This document shows positions 1 through 12,511 of a stretch of 64,000 nucleotides of DNA, piece by piece. The stretch spans positions 14,444,867 to 14,508,866 of the forward strand of contig NC_135557.1 in assembly GCF_964340395.1 (NCBI RefSeq), written 5' to 3'. Source of the DNA: Glandiceps talaboti (Eukaryota; Hemichordata; Enteropneusta; Spengelidae). The notes beneath the pieces are model-generated. The model made no database searches. It was not told the DNA's origin and saw only the letters and a list, made by a program, of their open reading frames with translations. How positions within the stretch are numbered: position 1 is the first letter of the stretch; every line of letters starts with the position of its first letter. Position numbers and translations under genes: made by a program.

Positions 1-395
1 AGCTTCTTTCTACATTGTAGCTATAGACTCTAAAATGTGTTTGTTAGCTATTTAGTGACTGACACTAAGAAGTTCATCCAACAAAGGGTGTACTTGTAGG
101 CTCCAACAGTAAACAAATTGTTTTTAGACAGCAGCACACATAAGTTTGCCTCAAAAAGATGCTATCTACAAAAAAATTTCTTTGTAGAAAAGATAAATCA
201 AATACGTACATGTAAGGCTTTCTTGTAAGTACTCGGAGTACGACCATTAAAACATATTTAAGCCCGCAGTCTTAGAATAGTTGAAACATGTAGTTTACTG
301 TATCACTGAATAAACTTGACTTACATGTAGATGAATTGATACAAAGCATTGCGTAGTTCTCTCATGGGACAAAAAACAGTTTTGAATTATTTCAG
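1..395. other. Non-coding, nothing recognised
   Basis: AT-rich sequence with scattered copies of the ACATGTA word that is common across the window. No splice-bounded coding segment, RNA gene or repeat array is visible. Confidence 0.5.
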
Positions 396-760
396 ATGGG
401 GACAGGACTGCATTTACATGGTCTATGCATTATCTATACTATAGTCATGGGGACAGAACCCAGTTTGGGGACAGGACCACATGATCTATGCATTATCTGT
501 ATTGTAGTCATGGGGACAGAACCCAGTTTGGGGACAGGACTACATGATCTATGCATTATCTATACTGTAGTCATGGGGACAGAACCCAGTTTGAGGATAG
601 GACCACATGATCTATGCATTATCTGTACTGTAGTCATGGGGACAGAACCCAGTTTGGGGACAGGACTACATGATCTATGCATTATCTATACTGTAGTCAT
701 GGGGACAGAACCCAGTTTGAGGATAGGACCACATGATCTATGTATACTGTAGTCATGTAC
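396..760. repeat. 63-bp minisatellite, about 5-6 copies
   Basis: Tandem copies of a unit containing CATGGGGACAGAACCCAG and ATGATCTATGCATTATCT. Two variants alternate (a T-G-G-G-G-A and a T-G-A-G-G-A form after the CCCAGTT block), so the array has a higher-order dimer structure. The unit is a multiple of three, which leaves a spurious 118-codon open frame across it. Confidence 0.9.
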
Positions 761-2129
761 ATGTAGTTGACTTTGATAACCTGTCTAGTAATAGCTAAAT
801 CTGTAACTCCCATAGCATGCATAGACTGTACGATCCGTCGTGTTGTTCAGCCCCATCAGACTTCTTGTATGCTGGCTGATAGCTTAGCATGAACCATAGA
901 ATTCATACAAGTAGCAAATTGTACACCCCAAATAAATCACCACATTGAAGTTCCAGTGTAATATACAAGGTGATGATAGGTGATAGCCCAATGTGATTAA
1001 AGTAACACCTGTAAACTCTTCAACAAGTGTTATATGGTAAGATACATGTACAGTACATATAGTTGTGCGTATAGCTATTCTGTGCATGGTGGATGTTTCT
1101 AGGCAATCCTTGTATGCTGAGTAGTTGTTGAACTAAACATGGAAAATACTTGGTCTTTATACTACAATAAATGTATGTATCATGGAAACAGTAACATTGT
1201 TACAGCTAAAATGATGTTGGCCTGGTGTTTCACTCATGTAACATGACATTTTTTACACACCCTCAGACAGCAGAACTTCTAATGCAATTTAAGAAACAAT
1301 TACATAGGTGCAATGTACAGTTGGGATGTAGAAGTAGTCAAGTTGAAATGTTGATTATCAGTTAGAAAATAAACAATTGAAGTCCTTAAAATCATCAAGT
1401 CCATGTATAATGTTTTCATTAGAAGTCTGTTTTTACTGCACTGTAAAAGAATAGCAATGCGTATCAGTGTTCAATGTGATTGGGTAAAGGATCCTGCGGT
1501 GATTATTGCGTCTCTGTTATTGTTAGTTTCCAGATAAAATATGTCTATATTTGTGTCAAAACAGTAATGTCCCATGAGTTAAACACCAAGCCTACACCAT
1601 TTTAGCTGTATAAAGTCCAAATTTTTTTTATTCGGCTTGAACGAGTTCATTTGACGAAATCTGACAACCAAGCATACCTGACGTACGAGAATTTAGTTCA
1701 TATGTCGACTCGACGGTATTTGAAAAGGTAAATTAATAGAGGAAGTATTACAATTGAGTGAATAAGTTGTATATTGAGAGCTACTTACATTGTAGTATTA
1801 GAAAATCTACCAGTAAAAATACATTAACGTGATCATGTGAGATGTGCATGACTGCTATTAATGTATTGTATAGTATATCAGTATACTAGATGGATAATTG
1901 TCAAAGGAATCAGACTCATTTTTAATTTAATTTTTATGAAAATCTTTTTTGTTATAATTTTTAATAGACCACTATTAGACCATTGATAAAATGTAATCAT
2001 TAATTATTAACACTTTTCCTTTCGGTATTTTTTTGTATTTAGCATTATCTCTTGTGTAAATAGATTATCTGGTATTATTTCTTTTGTAAATCGATCTCTA
2101 CCACATTATTTCTTGAGTAATACAATAAT
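761..2129. other. Non-coding, nothing recognised
   Basis: No coding exon, RNA gene or clear repeat family was seen in this stretch. Confidence 0.4.
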
Positions 2130-2248
2130 CTTTACGGCCCCGGATATGGGTTTTGCGGACTGAGGTTGTACAGCGAAATTGCTCGACTTTAGGAGGCCCG
2201 TTAGCAGTACTACCGAGGTCCGCAAAACCCATATCCGGGCCGTAAAGG
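2130..2248. repeat. Near-perfect 30-bp inverted repeat (foldback element)
   Basis: The left arm (2130-2160) contains GGATATGGGTTTTGCGGAC and the right arm (2219-2248) contains GTCCGCAAAACCCATATCC. They differ by a one-base indel in the GGCCCCGG / CCGGGCC block. The loop of about 58 bp is unrelated. Arms of this quality around a short spacer suggest a small foldback transposon or a strong DNA hairpin. Confidence 0.75.
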
Positions 2249-4263
2249 TTTTATCATATACCCCCATGTATTGTGGCATAAAATATTCATAAAATGTACA
2301 TGAAAACTGAAAAGAAACAACATAAGTATTCAGGTCTACAGTATGAATTGTAATTATAAAATGTGTACATGTACATGTATATTGACACTGAAAAATTGCA
2401 CTGATTTATGTGGATAATTTATCAGAAAAAGAGCCATATTTGATCGCCAGTTGCCATGGTTTTTGCATTCATTACATATACTTTATGTATCCAATTATTA
2501 TGTCATGAGAATATGGAATGTATATGTAGGCTTTTGTTACACACATTCTGTAGGCTCGTATTTAGTTGCATGTTTTGAACAAACACACAAAATAAACACT
2601 GATACGAGGGTATTTAAGTGATGCGCGCACTGACAAGTAACAAGTCTTCTTTTTTTTTAGCCTAATATAAAGTGTCCCCATGTACAAATGTTACATGTAA
2701 TGTACATGTAAACGTAATACTGTAACCACATTCAATCTTCGATGTTGGAAATCGTAACCTCATTTTAGGTTTAAATATTAAAATGGCTACTAGTGAAATA
2801 CAAGACATGTTAGGGGTAAAGCGAGAACAAAATCCACACACGGTTGAATTCTTGGCTATTTTGTTCAATGCATAAATACGATTGTACTTTCTTTCTTTAT
2901 GTACATGTTTCAGTTGTGTGTCGATTTGCCTGGGGACAGTTACCGTGATAAAAGAAGTGGGGTCAAACCACTAGGTCAGATGGACAAACATTAATCCGTA
3001 CTTATGTTATTAAAATCAAACTTAATCAGATTTACGATTGAGTTCTGTCAGAGCCTAGAAGCAAGAGATGATGAATTGTATTGCGCTGGTTAGTTGGAAT
3101 AGAAATTTATATTAAAATAGATTATGATCAGACTTGCAGAGTTTAACACAATTCTATTCAGGTGAACCCATTTTAGGAAAGGATTGACTTTTCGGATGTT
3201 TCAACGATTTAGAGTTGTCGCCTCAAGTAAAGAAATGGTTTGGATAATGGAACAGCAGTGTTTGTAGTATTTGTGAAAGTTACTTGTAGAACCCTGGTAT
3301 TAAACACAGGAGAGAAATGCAATAACACTTGCATAGATTTCAATATATATATGTACATTGTATAGTGTACTACATGTAGGTGTACCCAGAGCACATACAT
3401 TTGTGTTTCTGCTGAATCAATGAAATATGTCTCTTGGACAGTGCTGTAAAAGGAGTTAAAAACCTAGTTCAGATTATGGTACAATAACTACACATTCGAT
3501 AGTTTTTTTATTAACTCACACATATATTTCCAATATCATGTTCTTTGTTTTTAATTCAAAAGTACAAAATCATCGCTAGGCTACCAATTTTGTTACTTTT
3601 GAGTCCAGAAGTTGAACATGAGTTGAATCTGTGTTTGTCTTCTAATACCATCAAACTGACTGACAGCGACATACATGTACAATGTAGTAGACATACCAAT
3701 AGAATGCACTAAGACATACTGTACAGTAAAATCCATTCACTGCTTATATCTCTATTTACTGTAACCAAAAACAGTGGTTTGCCACAATGACCACATGTTG
3801 ACAATTTCAACAAGGCTGTGTATCTACAGAGTTAGAAGTCTAACATGTGTACATACAGACTGTTTGTATTCAGCAAACATAGCCTACCTTTCAACTATTT
3901 TCTCGATTTGTATTACCAGTGATATAGTGAGAGGGGAATTTGAAATTTGGAAATATGTATTGTTTGAAACTTGTAAATTATAATGTGGGGCCTTCAAAAG
4001 GTACAATGTACACTCTAGAGGTATTGTTAGGAGACAATATGAATCTGTTGACACTTGTAATCATTTGTGTGATTATTAAAGTACAGTTGGGTATGCTTGC
4101 CAATCGCTGGGAACCTTTACTTACTGGGTTTCACATGGCCTGTAGCTTTGAAAAGATATACCTGCAAGTGCATGTACAAATGTAGCCCAGAGATTTGGCT
4201 ATCTATAAACTTGACAGTTCTGTAGAAGCACACCTACAGAACCCATTCAGAATACTGTAGTGT
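2249..4263. other. Non-coding; one dispersed-repeat fragment
   Basis: No gene is seen. About 3735-3815 (CTATTTACTGTAACCAAAAA through ATGTTGACAATTTCAACA) matches 5830-5895, so both carry a dispersed repeat of unknown type. Confidence 0.4.
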
Positions 4264-4490
4264 AATAAGAAGTACGACACCATCCAATCAGAATGCATCT
4301 TTGCAAAGGCACTATCCAATGAGAATGCATCTGTGCAAAGGCAATATCCAATGAGAATGTATCTGTGCAAAGGCACTATCCAATGAGAATGTATCTGTGC
4401 AAAGGCACTGTCCAATGAGAATGTATCTGTGCAAAGGCACTGTCCAATCAGAATGTATCTGTGCAAAGGCACTGTCCAATCAGAATGTTG
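4264..4490. repeat. 32-bp minisatellite, about 7 copies
   Basis: Unit contains GAATGTATCTGTGCAAAGGC followed by ACTGTCCAAT and GA. Each copy has a CCAAT word, but there is no neighbouring gene that would make this a promoter. The minus-strand open frame across it is a repeat artefact. Confidence 0.85.
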
Positions 4491-5775
4491 GAGTAAATGA
4501 AAATGATAGAGCCTAATCAAGATGTGGAAGTACAGGTAATGGGATGATACATGCAGATACAAACATGTACATGTATAGTAACAAATATATCCTATCATAT
4601 AGTACATGCCATGTATGATGTGTACTGTATATGTACCATGTATACATTGTATGTATGTATATACATGTAGTAGAGCAGATAACATCAACAATTACATTGT
4701 AACTGTACATGTGTATGTAGATACAGACATTCCTGCCATGCTATCAGCCAGCAATCATTAAGAAGCACAGATTAAGAAGCCTGATACAGTGATAGGGCTG
4801 AACAACACAACCTGATATAGCTTTAGTACAGTCTAATGCATGTACATGTACATGTATCTGTTATTCTGTTGTCAATAGCAACACTAACACTACATTGTTT
4901 AACAGTATGACCTGTTGTTCAGTATTAGCAATCTCTGAAGTTACATGTAAGTGTTAATTTTAAAGATAAGTCAATGTTTACTAGTGGAGGACTCACTAAT
5001 GTGATGGCCTATGATAAAGGTACATTGTAATGACTGTTAATACTGTTATGAAATACACCCATTTAGTAAATACATGTAGCTAGGCTATTAGTGTGTTCCC
5101 AGTACATGTAGGTATGAGTTTGACAGAATGAAAAACTGTGCTACATTTGTATAATGGTGTCTGATGATGTATTTCATCATTAAAAGTTAAAAAGTATTTA
5201 TAAGTTAACAGTTAAACTAATCTACAGTGAAGTAAAAGTACTTGGACTGATAATCACCTCACAAGAAAACCTATTTATTGACATTTTGCTCCATGACAAC
5301 AAATATTTGACTTTTATTAGTATTGTACATTTGTATATTACAGTGGTGGTCTCGTCCTATACCTGTTGACGTTTTCTACACTCACTACCCTCTCCATGTA
5401 CATTTGTACATGTAGAGTCAAAATGACAAATTTTACCAAAAATCTAGCTACATGTAAATCTCCTGCTGGGGAAAGGCAGAACAGTCTGCTGCATTTAGTC
5501 AAAATGAAATAAACCATTTAAATGTATTGCAACTCCACGCAGACATTCAGGTGCCAATGTTTTTCTTAGTATTGAACACCCGATGAAGGGAGCCTAAAAT
5601 GTCCTTTGTGGTGTTCATGTGATGTCTGTATGGTGGCATGTGTAGTTCATTTCACTTGGACAAAATGTAGCTAGAAACTGTACTCATTCAATCTTGCTAT
5701 CTTAAAGTGTAGCACATGCAGTTTCTTATTGGTTTCTGTGTGGTTGTATCAAACAGAAAAGCCAAACGGTATTGT
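4491..5775. other. Non-coding; partial MITE-like fragment
   Basis: About 5353-5395 resembles the inner part of the small inverted-repeat element at 19,519-19,614 (CCTATACCTGTTGA block). Nothing else is recognised. Confidence 0.35.
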
Positions 5776-5817
5776 TAATCATAGACCCTCCACCCTCTGG
5801 TGGAGGGTCTATGGTTA
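5776..5817. repeat. Compact hairpin, about 19-bp stem, 4-base loop
   Basis: ATAGACCCTCCACC at 5781-5794 pairs with GGTGGAGGGTCTAT at 5799-5812 around CTCT. The stem extends outward to 5776/5817 with one wobble position. It lies beside the dispersed-repeat fragment at 5830-5895. Confidence 0.85.
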
Positions 5818-7160
5818 AATTCGCTGTATCTATTTACTGTAACTAACAACATTGGTCTTCTACGATGACTGCATGTTGACAATTTCAACATGGCTACTTG
5901 CGGTACATAATTCACAGATCTTTTATTAGTTCTACATAGTGTGCATTGTAGGAAAGTTATCAATGTGGCTACAACAATACTCATATGCGTTTGCAAAGTA
6001 TGGGTTACTTTTAATACTTCAACAGGATATGCATGTAATTTCCATCAGTAAGAATTCTTATTAAGATCTTTTGTACATCTTAGTCGACTTTTATTTTGTT
6101 TTCACTGACTTTCAGGGGATTATTCATACAAAGAAATGGATACCCAATATAATCCAAGGAATTTCAAATAAACCGAAAAACCAAACACCAGTAAAAGTAC
6201 ATGTTGTATAAAATAATCCCTGGCAGGAACAAAAGTAATCCTAAATAAATCATAATGCAGATGGGTTTTTTCTCCCAGTGCAATAATAATCCTCCCACCA
6301 CCCCAGTATACATGTATACATGTATATCATAGACATTTAAACTTTTGACACACTACAAACAATTGATACTTTATGAAAGCAAAGACTGAAGCGTTCGTCC
6401 ACACCTGTGGATTTGTTCACCAGTCTGATGTTCTGGGTTGGTCACATGACTTCATCATGTAAATTATCAATGATAATACAGTAGCCTACCCAGATCTATG
6501 TGCTTGTGTCATTATATTTACATGTATCCATCCGTACTTAAAACAAAAAGTTAACATTTTCTTGTGCACTTGAGGCATTTCTTAGGCAAGAAAACACTTT
6601 CAATGGCTATTGTCATATTAAAGCCTGTGCGCTACTACAATTGAGTATACAAATACAAAGGGATTACATTCTAGACAGACCAATACATTGAAAACTTCCT
6701 TTCATGCCCCTCAGGCAGTTCTGTCGCAGGTAGAAATATTTGCAGGTAACCCTGGAGTCAGGCATTGTTGTTACTATATTGTGTTGATTTCTGCAAGATA
6801 GACTAAAGGGGTACTGTCAAAAGGTAGTATACATGTAGATTGATTTCTTTATCAAATACAGTGCTACATGTTCAGAATAATAGTTTTTACACACACACTG
6901 TGCTATACAGTAGCCTGTGTTAACAAAAGTGGATGACTTACTAGAAGGTCAAGAGTTTTTTCCCATGGGCAAGTCACGCAAGGGGTATTTTAGTAACTTG
7001 TAATTACCTTGTTTTATTTTTCACATAAACAGTAAAATTAAAAAGAGTACAAGCAGAATTTGATGTTTGTTGTACCAATAAAGGGGAATTGCAATTTTCA
7101 TATTTTCTACCTAACCTGTTAAAATGTACCATTTTCTAAATCGGCAGGTACATGTACCAA
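5818..7160. other. JHY: Non-coding upstream of JHY
   Basis: No coding exon is visible. A 5' non-coding exon of the downstream gene could lie here or further upstream, because the first coding exon begins with a splice acceptor, but I cannot place it from sequence alone. Confidence 0.3.
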
Positions 7161-7164
7161 TTTG

Positions 7165-8805
7165 GTAGTCTAGATGCAATGTCTATTAGTCTATGTGCCA
7201 TGGACTACAATGTACATGTACTGATAATTTTGTAGTCTAGATACTAGTAAAATGTTTGGTAGTCTACATGTATGTGCCATGGACTACTGCTAATTTGGTG
7301 ATCTAGTATACAGTGTGCAGTATAGTCTATGTGTCCTGGACTACTGTTAATTTGGTATGCTACATGTACATGTAGCTGCAAAGTTTAGTGGTCTGTGTCG
7401 TGGACTACTGCTAATTTGGTAATCTAGATGCAAAGTTTACCAGTAGTGGTCTGTGTCGTGGACGACTGCTAATTTGGTAATCTAGATACAATGTTTAGTA
7501 GTCTATGTCACACTACTGCTAATTTGGTAGTCTAGATACAATGTTTAGTAGTCTATGATATGTACTGGACTATTGCTAATTTGGTAGTCTAGATACAATG
7601 TTTAGTAGTCTATGTCACACTACTGCTAATTTGGTAGTCTAGATACAATGTTTAGTAGTCTATGATGTGTACTGGACTATTGCTAATTAGGTATTCTAGG
7701 TGCAATGTTTAGTAGTCTATGATGTGTACTGGACTATTGCTAATTAGGTATTCTAGGTGCAATGTTTAGTAGTCTATGATGTGTACTGGACTATTGCTAA
7801 TTTGGTAGTCTAGATACAATGTTTAGTAGTCTATGATGTGTACTGGACTATTGCTAATTAGGTATTCTAGGTGCAATGTTTAGTAGTCTATGATGTGTAC
7901 TGGACTATTGCTAATTTGGTAGTCTAGATACAATGTTTAGTAGTCTATGATGTGTACTGGACTATTGCTAATTAGGTATTCTAGGTGCAATGTTTAGTTG
8001 TCTATGATGTGTACTGGACTATTGCTAATTAGGTATTCTAGGTGCAATGTTTAGTTGTCTATGATGTGTACTGGACTATTGCTAATTAGGTATTCTAGGT
8101 GCAATGTTTAGTAGTCTATGATGTGTACTGGACTATTGCTAATTAGGTATTCTAGGTGCAATGTTTAGTAGTCTATGATGTGTACTGGACTATTGCTAAT
8201 TAGGTATTGTAGGTGCAATGTTTAGTAGTCTATGATGTGTACTGGACTATTGCTAATTAGGTATTCTAGGTGCAATGTTTAGTAGTCTATGATGTGTACT
8301 GGACTATTGCTAATTAGGTATTCTAGGTGCAATGTTTAGTAGTCTATGATGTGTACTGGACTATTGCTAATTAGGTATTCTAGGTGCAATGTTTAGTAGT
8401 CTATGATGTGTACTGGACTATTGCTAATTAGGTATTCTAGGTGCAATGTTTAGTAGTCTATGATGTGTACTGGACTATTGCTAATTAGGTATTCTAGGTG
8501 CAATGTTTAGTAGTCTATGATGTGTACTGGACTATTGCTGATTAGGTATTCTAGGTGCAATGTTTAGTAGTCTATGATGTGTACTGGACTATTGCTGATT
8601 AGGTAGTCTAGATACAATGTTTAGTAGTCTATGATGTGTACTGGACTATTGCTGATTAGGTATTCTAGGTGCAATGTTTAGTAGTCTATGATGTGTACTG
8701 GACTATTGCTAATTAGGTATTGTAGGTGCAATGTTTAGTAGTCTATGATGTGTACTGGACTATTGCTAATTAGGTATTCTAGGTGCAATGTTTAGTAGTC
8801 TGTGT
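7165..8805. repeat. 57-bp minisatellite upstream of JHY exon
   Basis: About 28 tandem units carrying GATGTGTACTGGACTATTGC, TAATTAGGTATTCTAGGTGC and AATGTTTAGTAGTCTAT. The 5' third (7165-7700) is degenerate in length and sequence, while 7960-8800 is nearly homogeneous. That polarity fits recent expansion from the 3' side. The array ends about 115 bp before the splice acceptor at 8920. Confidence 0.95.
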
Positions 8806-8920
8806 AATATTCAGATGGTTATAGAATGTAAGACAGCCTCTGTAAAAATCTGTTCATACATGTATTTTAATGATTTGAATTCTCCTAACTCTGTCTTTTC
8901 TTTCTTTATTCCATTTCCAG

Positions 8921-8972
8921 GTGATTCAGAATGCTGATATTCGTGGACTATGACAGCAGAGGGTTCATCTGA
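8921..8972 (+). promoter_or_regulatory. JHY: JHY 5' leader part with overlapping short uORF
   Basis: The exon begins at 8921 after a TTTCCAG acceptor. An out-of-frame ATG at 8931 opens a 13-codon frame that ends at TGA 8970-8972, overlapping the main start at 8950. An in-frame TGA at 8935-8937 shows that 8950 is the first usable in-frame ATG. An overlapping uORF would be expected to reduce initiation at 8950; that effect is inferred. Confidence 0.6.
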
Positions 8973-11900
8973 TACACTTACAGCATCAGGACGTATTATT
9001 GCTCATAATCCTCACCTCCTCTTTGAGGGCTCACCACAAAGAAACACTGATCCAAACACTGACCAAGAACCTGATGATGAGGGAAAAAGCACTTTGTTAA
9101 GTCGACGACGAACGCCTGTCAAATCGTACGATGCATACAGGATGTCAGGAGAATATGACGATGACGACCGGGATCCAATGATAGAAGATAGTTTGGATTT
9201 AAAACTGACAGAAAGATTTGAGAATGTTGATGATTCAGGAATTCAAAGGGATTCTCTCGATGGTAGTGGAGTAGATAAAAGTAATAATTTCAATGAACAA
9301 GAAAATTTAGATCCTAATATGCAGCCAGATGATCCCGCTGAGACAATGGATGTAGACCAGAATAGTCCTAGCAAGGATAATGTAGCATTTTTTGAAGAAC
9401 GAGGGAGACAGGGATCACATGAAAGTAGGCGAGGTAGTGCTCAAAGGAGTGATCCTAGTCCAGGAACACAGAGTAAAGGTTCAGGAAACTCACGCAATGG
9501 AAGTGGGAATAGCAGTGGCCTTCCTCCTCGTGGTCCTTCTGCAGGGAAGAGGGGCAAAAGTGGCATTGGAAACGGCTCTCCTGGAAGTAGACAAGGGAGT
9601 AGAGGAGGCAGTGCCCCTAGAGGACCTCAAGAATCATTCCCTGGTGGGCGCCAGGGTTCCTCTAGAAGCAGAAGTGGCAGCAGACTTCCTCAAAGTAATC
9701 CTGGCAGTAGACATGGAAGTGGTAACCAGGAGAGGCTTGGAAGTAGGGAAAGAGAAAGGTATCCTCCAGTGGGAAGTACCGGGATGGAAGATCCACAAAT
9801 GGATGGATATCCACCAAATAATCAAAATTATGACAGGAACATGTTGTATGATGATGATGAAGAAGAGGACGAAGATGAAGAGGAATATAGAAACCCGATT
9901 ACAAGCAATAATGACTATGACAATGAATCTGAAGAAGAGGAACGATATCAGGCTGAAGTCAAACGACGTCTTGAACAATCTTTGGCTGACGTCCGCAAAA
10001 TGGAAGAAGCCGCAAAGGCTGCTGAGCAGGAATCAGATGATGAAGAAGAAGCAGCAGAGGAAGACCAGAATTTGAATGAACCAATGGTTGCCGATTCTTT
10101 AGATGTCGACGTAAATGACAGGAGAGATACACAATCAGGTGCAAGGTTCATTGAGCAACCAACTCCAAGAAGGGAAGATGATATTGGAGTACCTCAAGAG
10201 CGCAGTGATCCAGAAGAGGAACAGTTCTATGGAGTCCCAAGAAAGTTTTCTGGGCAATCAAAGGGTCGCCTTGGGTCATCAACTCTACCAAGGAGTGCTG
10301 ATTCTTCCAAGAAACAAAGTTACATTAGAGAACAGAACCAAGCCAGAATTGCCAAGTATGGGGAACAGGTAGACCCTAAACCGGACCTTGACCCAACTTC
10401 GGACGATCCAGCAGTAGAAGAAGAAGTTAGGGTGGAATATATCTCTGAAGATAGTGACAATGACGAGGAACACTTTGTTGATGAAAAAGGAAGTCCTATA
10501 GATAATCAAGGAAGGCCTTTAAATCACACAAATAGTGCGACATCTCTCACTTTAAGTGAAAAAAGGAGACAATTTGTTCTGAAATCCAGACTTCCAAAAC
10601 CTCCAAGTCATCCAAATTCTGGTGATTTACCAAGGAGAAAATATAGTGGGTCAAGAGATAGTGCTAGGGGAAATGTAGAAAGTGCTCGGAAAAAATCTGG
10701 ATCATCCAGCAGGCGTGAAGTTACTCCCAGTGCATCTTCTTTGAAGCAAAAGCCAATACCAGAACAATACCATAATACAAGGCCAGATTATAATGTACCA
10801 CCTCCTTCACAGGAGAAGATATCACCACCTAGATCAGTTGTAGAGCAACAACCTCCCCCACAACAAGTTGTTCCACCCCAACAAGATTATGAAGCTCCTC
10901 AATTAATGCAACAGACACCCCCAGTTGTGAATCAGATCCCACAACATTTCCAAACATCACCCTTGCAACAAGTACCACAGTCAACCCCACAACAGCATTA
11001 TCAACAATCACCACCACAAGTTCTACAACCATCCCCTCAACAACAGTTTGTACCTTCACCTCCACAGCATCAGCAACAACAACCATTTCAGCAGTTCCCA
11101 CAGGGCATGCAACAACAGTTTCAACCACCACCACAACAACAGTTTCAGCAACAACAACAACAGCAACCATACTGGCAACCTGCACCCTATCAGCAGCAAC
11201 CACCTGACCCACAGTTGCAGCAGTACAGACCTGTACCTCAACCATATCAACAACCAGCTCAGTTCCCGCAACAGTCCCAGTTTGCACAGCCTAATCCTGC
11301 TTACCAACAGCAAGACCAATACTATCAAAATCCACAAACTTCACCCCAGAATTTCCAAGGATATGGGCCTCCTCCACAAAGCTTTCCCCAACAGCAGTTT
11401 GATCCCAGGTTTCAACAATCACCACAGAGACATCCTAGTTTTGATGATCCAAGTTACAATGTGATGCAGAGACAAGAAGAATTTGACCGCCGAGGAAGAC
11501 AACATGGTCCTCCTCCACAGCAGTGGCAGTTACACCCTGGACAACAAGGATATCAAACGGAAGAACCTGAGGATATGTATCAAGAAGAAATGCCAGATCA
11601 TTATAGAGGCAGTGTTCCAGTACAGGACAGTGCTACATCTCACAATGATGGCAGAGGGAACCGTCCCAAAAAATACAAAACTCCTTCCCCTGCAAAACCT
11701 CCTGGACCTAATTTCATTGATATGAACAAAAGTAATTTGAAAAGAGAACCACAGAGAAAAACATATGGTGAAATTCACTCAAAAAAGATGGTTACACCAC
11801 CTTTAAATCCTCACCAGCCACTTCCAAACATCTCCAGAGAGAGCTCATCTGATGTTGATCCTGAGTCTGTGTGGGCTCACAGATCTAAACATTTGCAAAT

Positions 11901-12511
11901 CACAAAATCGGGACAGAAACCACGAAACAATAAGAAACCACAACAGGAACCTTGGACAAAACAGCTTGTGGCTGAACAACGAGGTTCTGTTCCAATCAGA
12001 ACTCAATCAGAATCAGCGCTGAATCCTCAGAAAAAAATGGCTCCCGTAAATCCTTCACCAAGAACAAACCCGCAGAAAGTTAACCTTGATATAAATGTGA
12101 ACATTAAAAGACTTGATCAGAGTCAAGAAATTGATCCAGAAAACATGGATATTGATGTCCAAGTGACGCCACGACCGGATCATTATCGGAATTACGACAA
12201 TCCGTACATGAATCCTAATGTGCGAGAACCACCACCTCAAAACTTTGGACAGCCTGCGTATAACCGACATGCTCGGCATGGAAGTGGACCAACATATGCT
12301 ATGGGTAATGTACCTCCCCATGTACGTAGATACTCAGAAGACACTGATAATTACATGTCACCAAGGTATGCTGATCCTGGAGAACTTAGTTACAATGGCG
12401 TACAGAACGCACATGATTTTTACGAAGAAACTCCACGGTTATCGTACACACATCCAATGGACCAACATGTTAGCAGTCCTTATACGGTGCTTCCAAATAT
12501 CCCTCCTAGAG
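8950..12511 (+). CDS. JHY: JHY first coding exon (3.6 kb)
   Basis: Encodes residues 1-1187 plus one base. Its 3' end is AGAG|GTAAGT at 12511/12512; reading on into the intron gives a stop at 12541-12543. Composition changes along the exon: charged N-terminus with SLDLKLTERF (about residue 88), repeated GSR(Q/H)GS motifs, DDDEEEDEDEEEY, then long glutamine and proline runs with CAA/CAG mixing. A more conserved-looking block, PSPAKPPGPNFIDMNK, lies near residue 910 and SVWAHRSKHLQI near 976. The mixed glutamine codons should make the tract less unstable than pure CAG. Confidence 0.9.

Noticed and set aside
396-752. Repetitive 118-codon open frame
   Set aside because: It is open only because the 63-bp unit is a multiple of three. 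There is no splice context and no protein-like variation between units.
4264-4490. Promoter with clustered CCAAT boxes
   Set aside because: The CCAAT words are part of the 32-bp repeat unit, and no gene start is recognised nearby.
9392-12321. Alternative-frame and antisense open frames inside the JHY exon
   Set aside because: They are shadows of the JHY frame. The V/L-rich antisense frames arise from the CAA/CAG glutamine tract.
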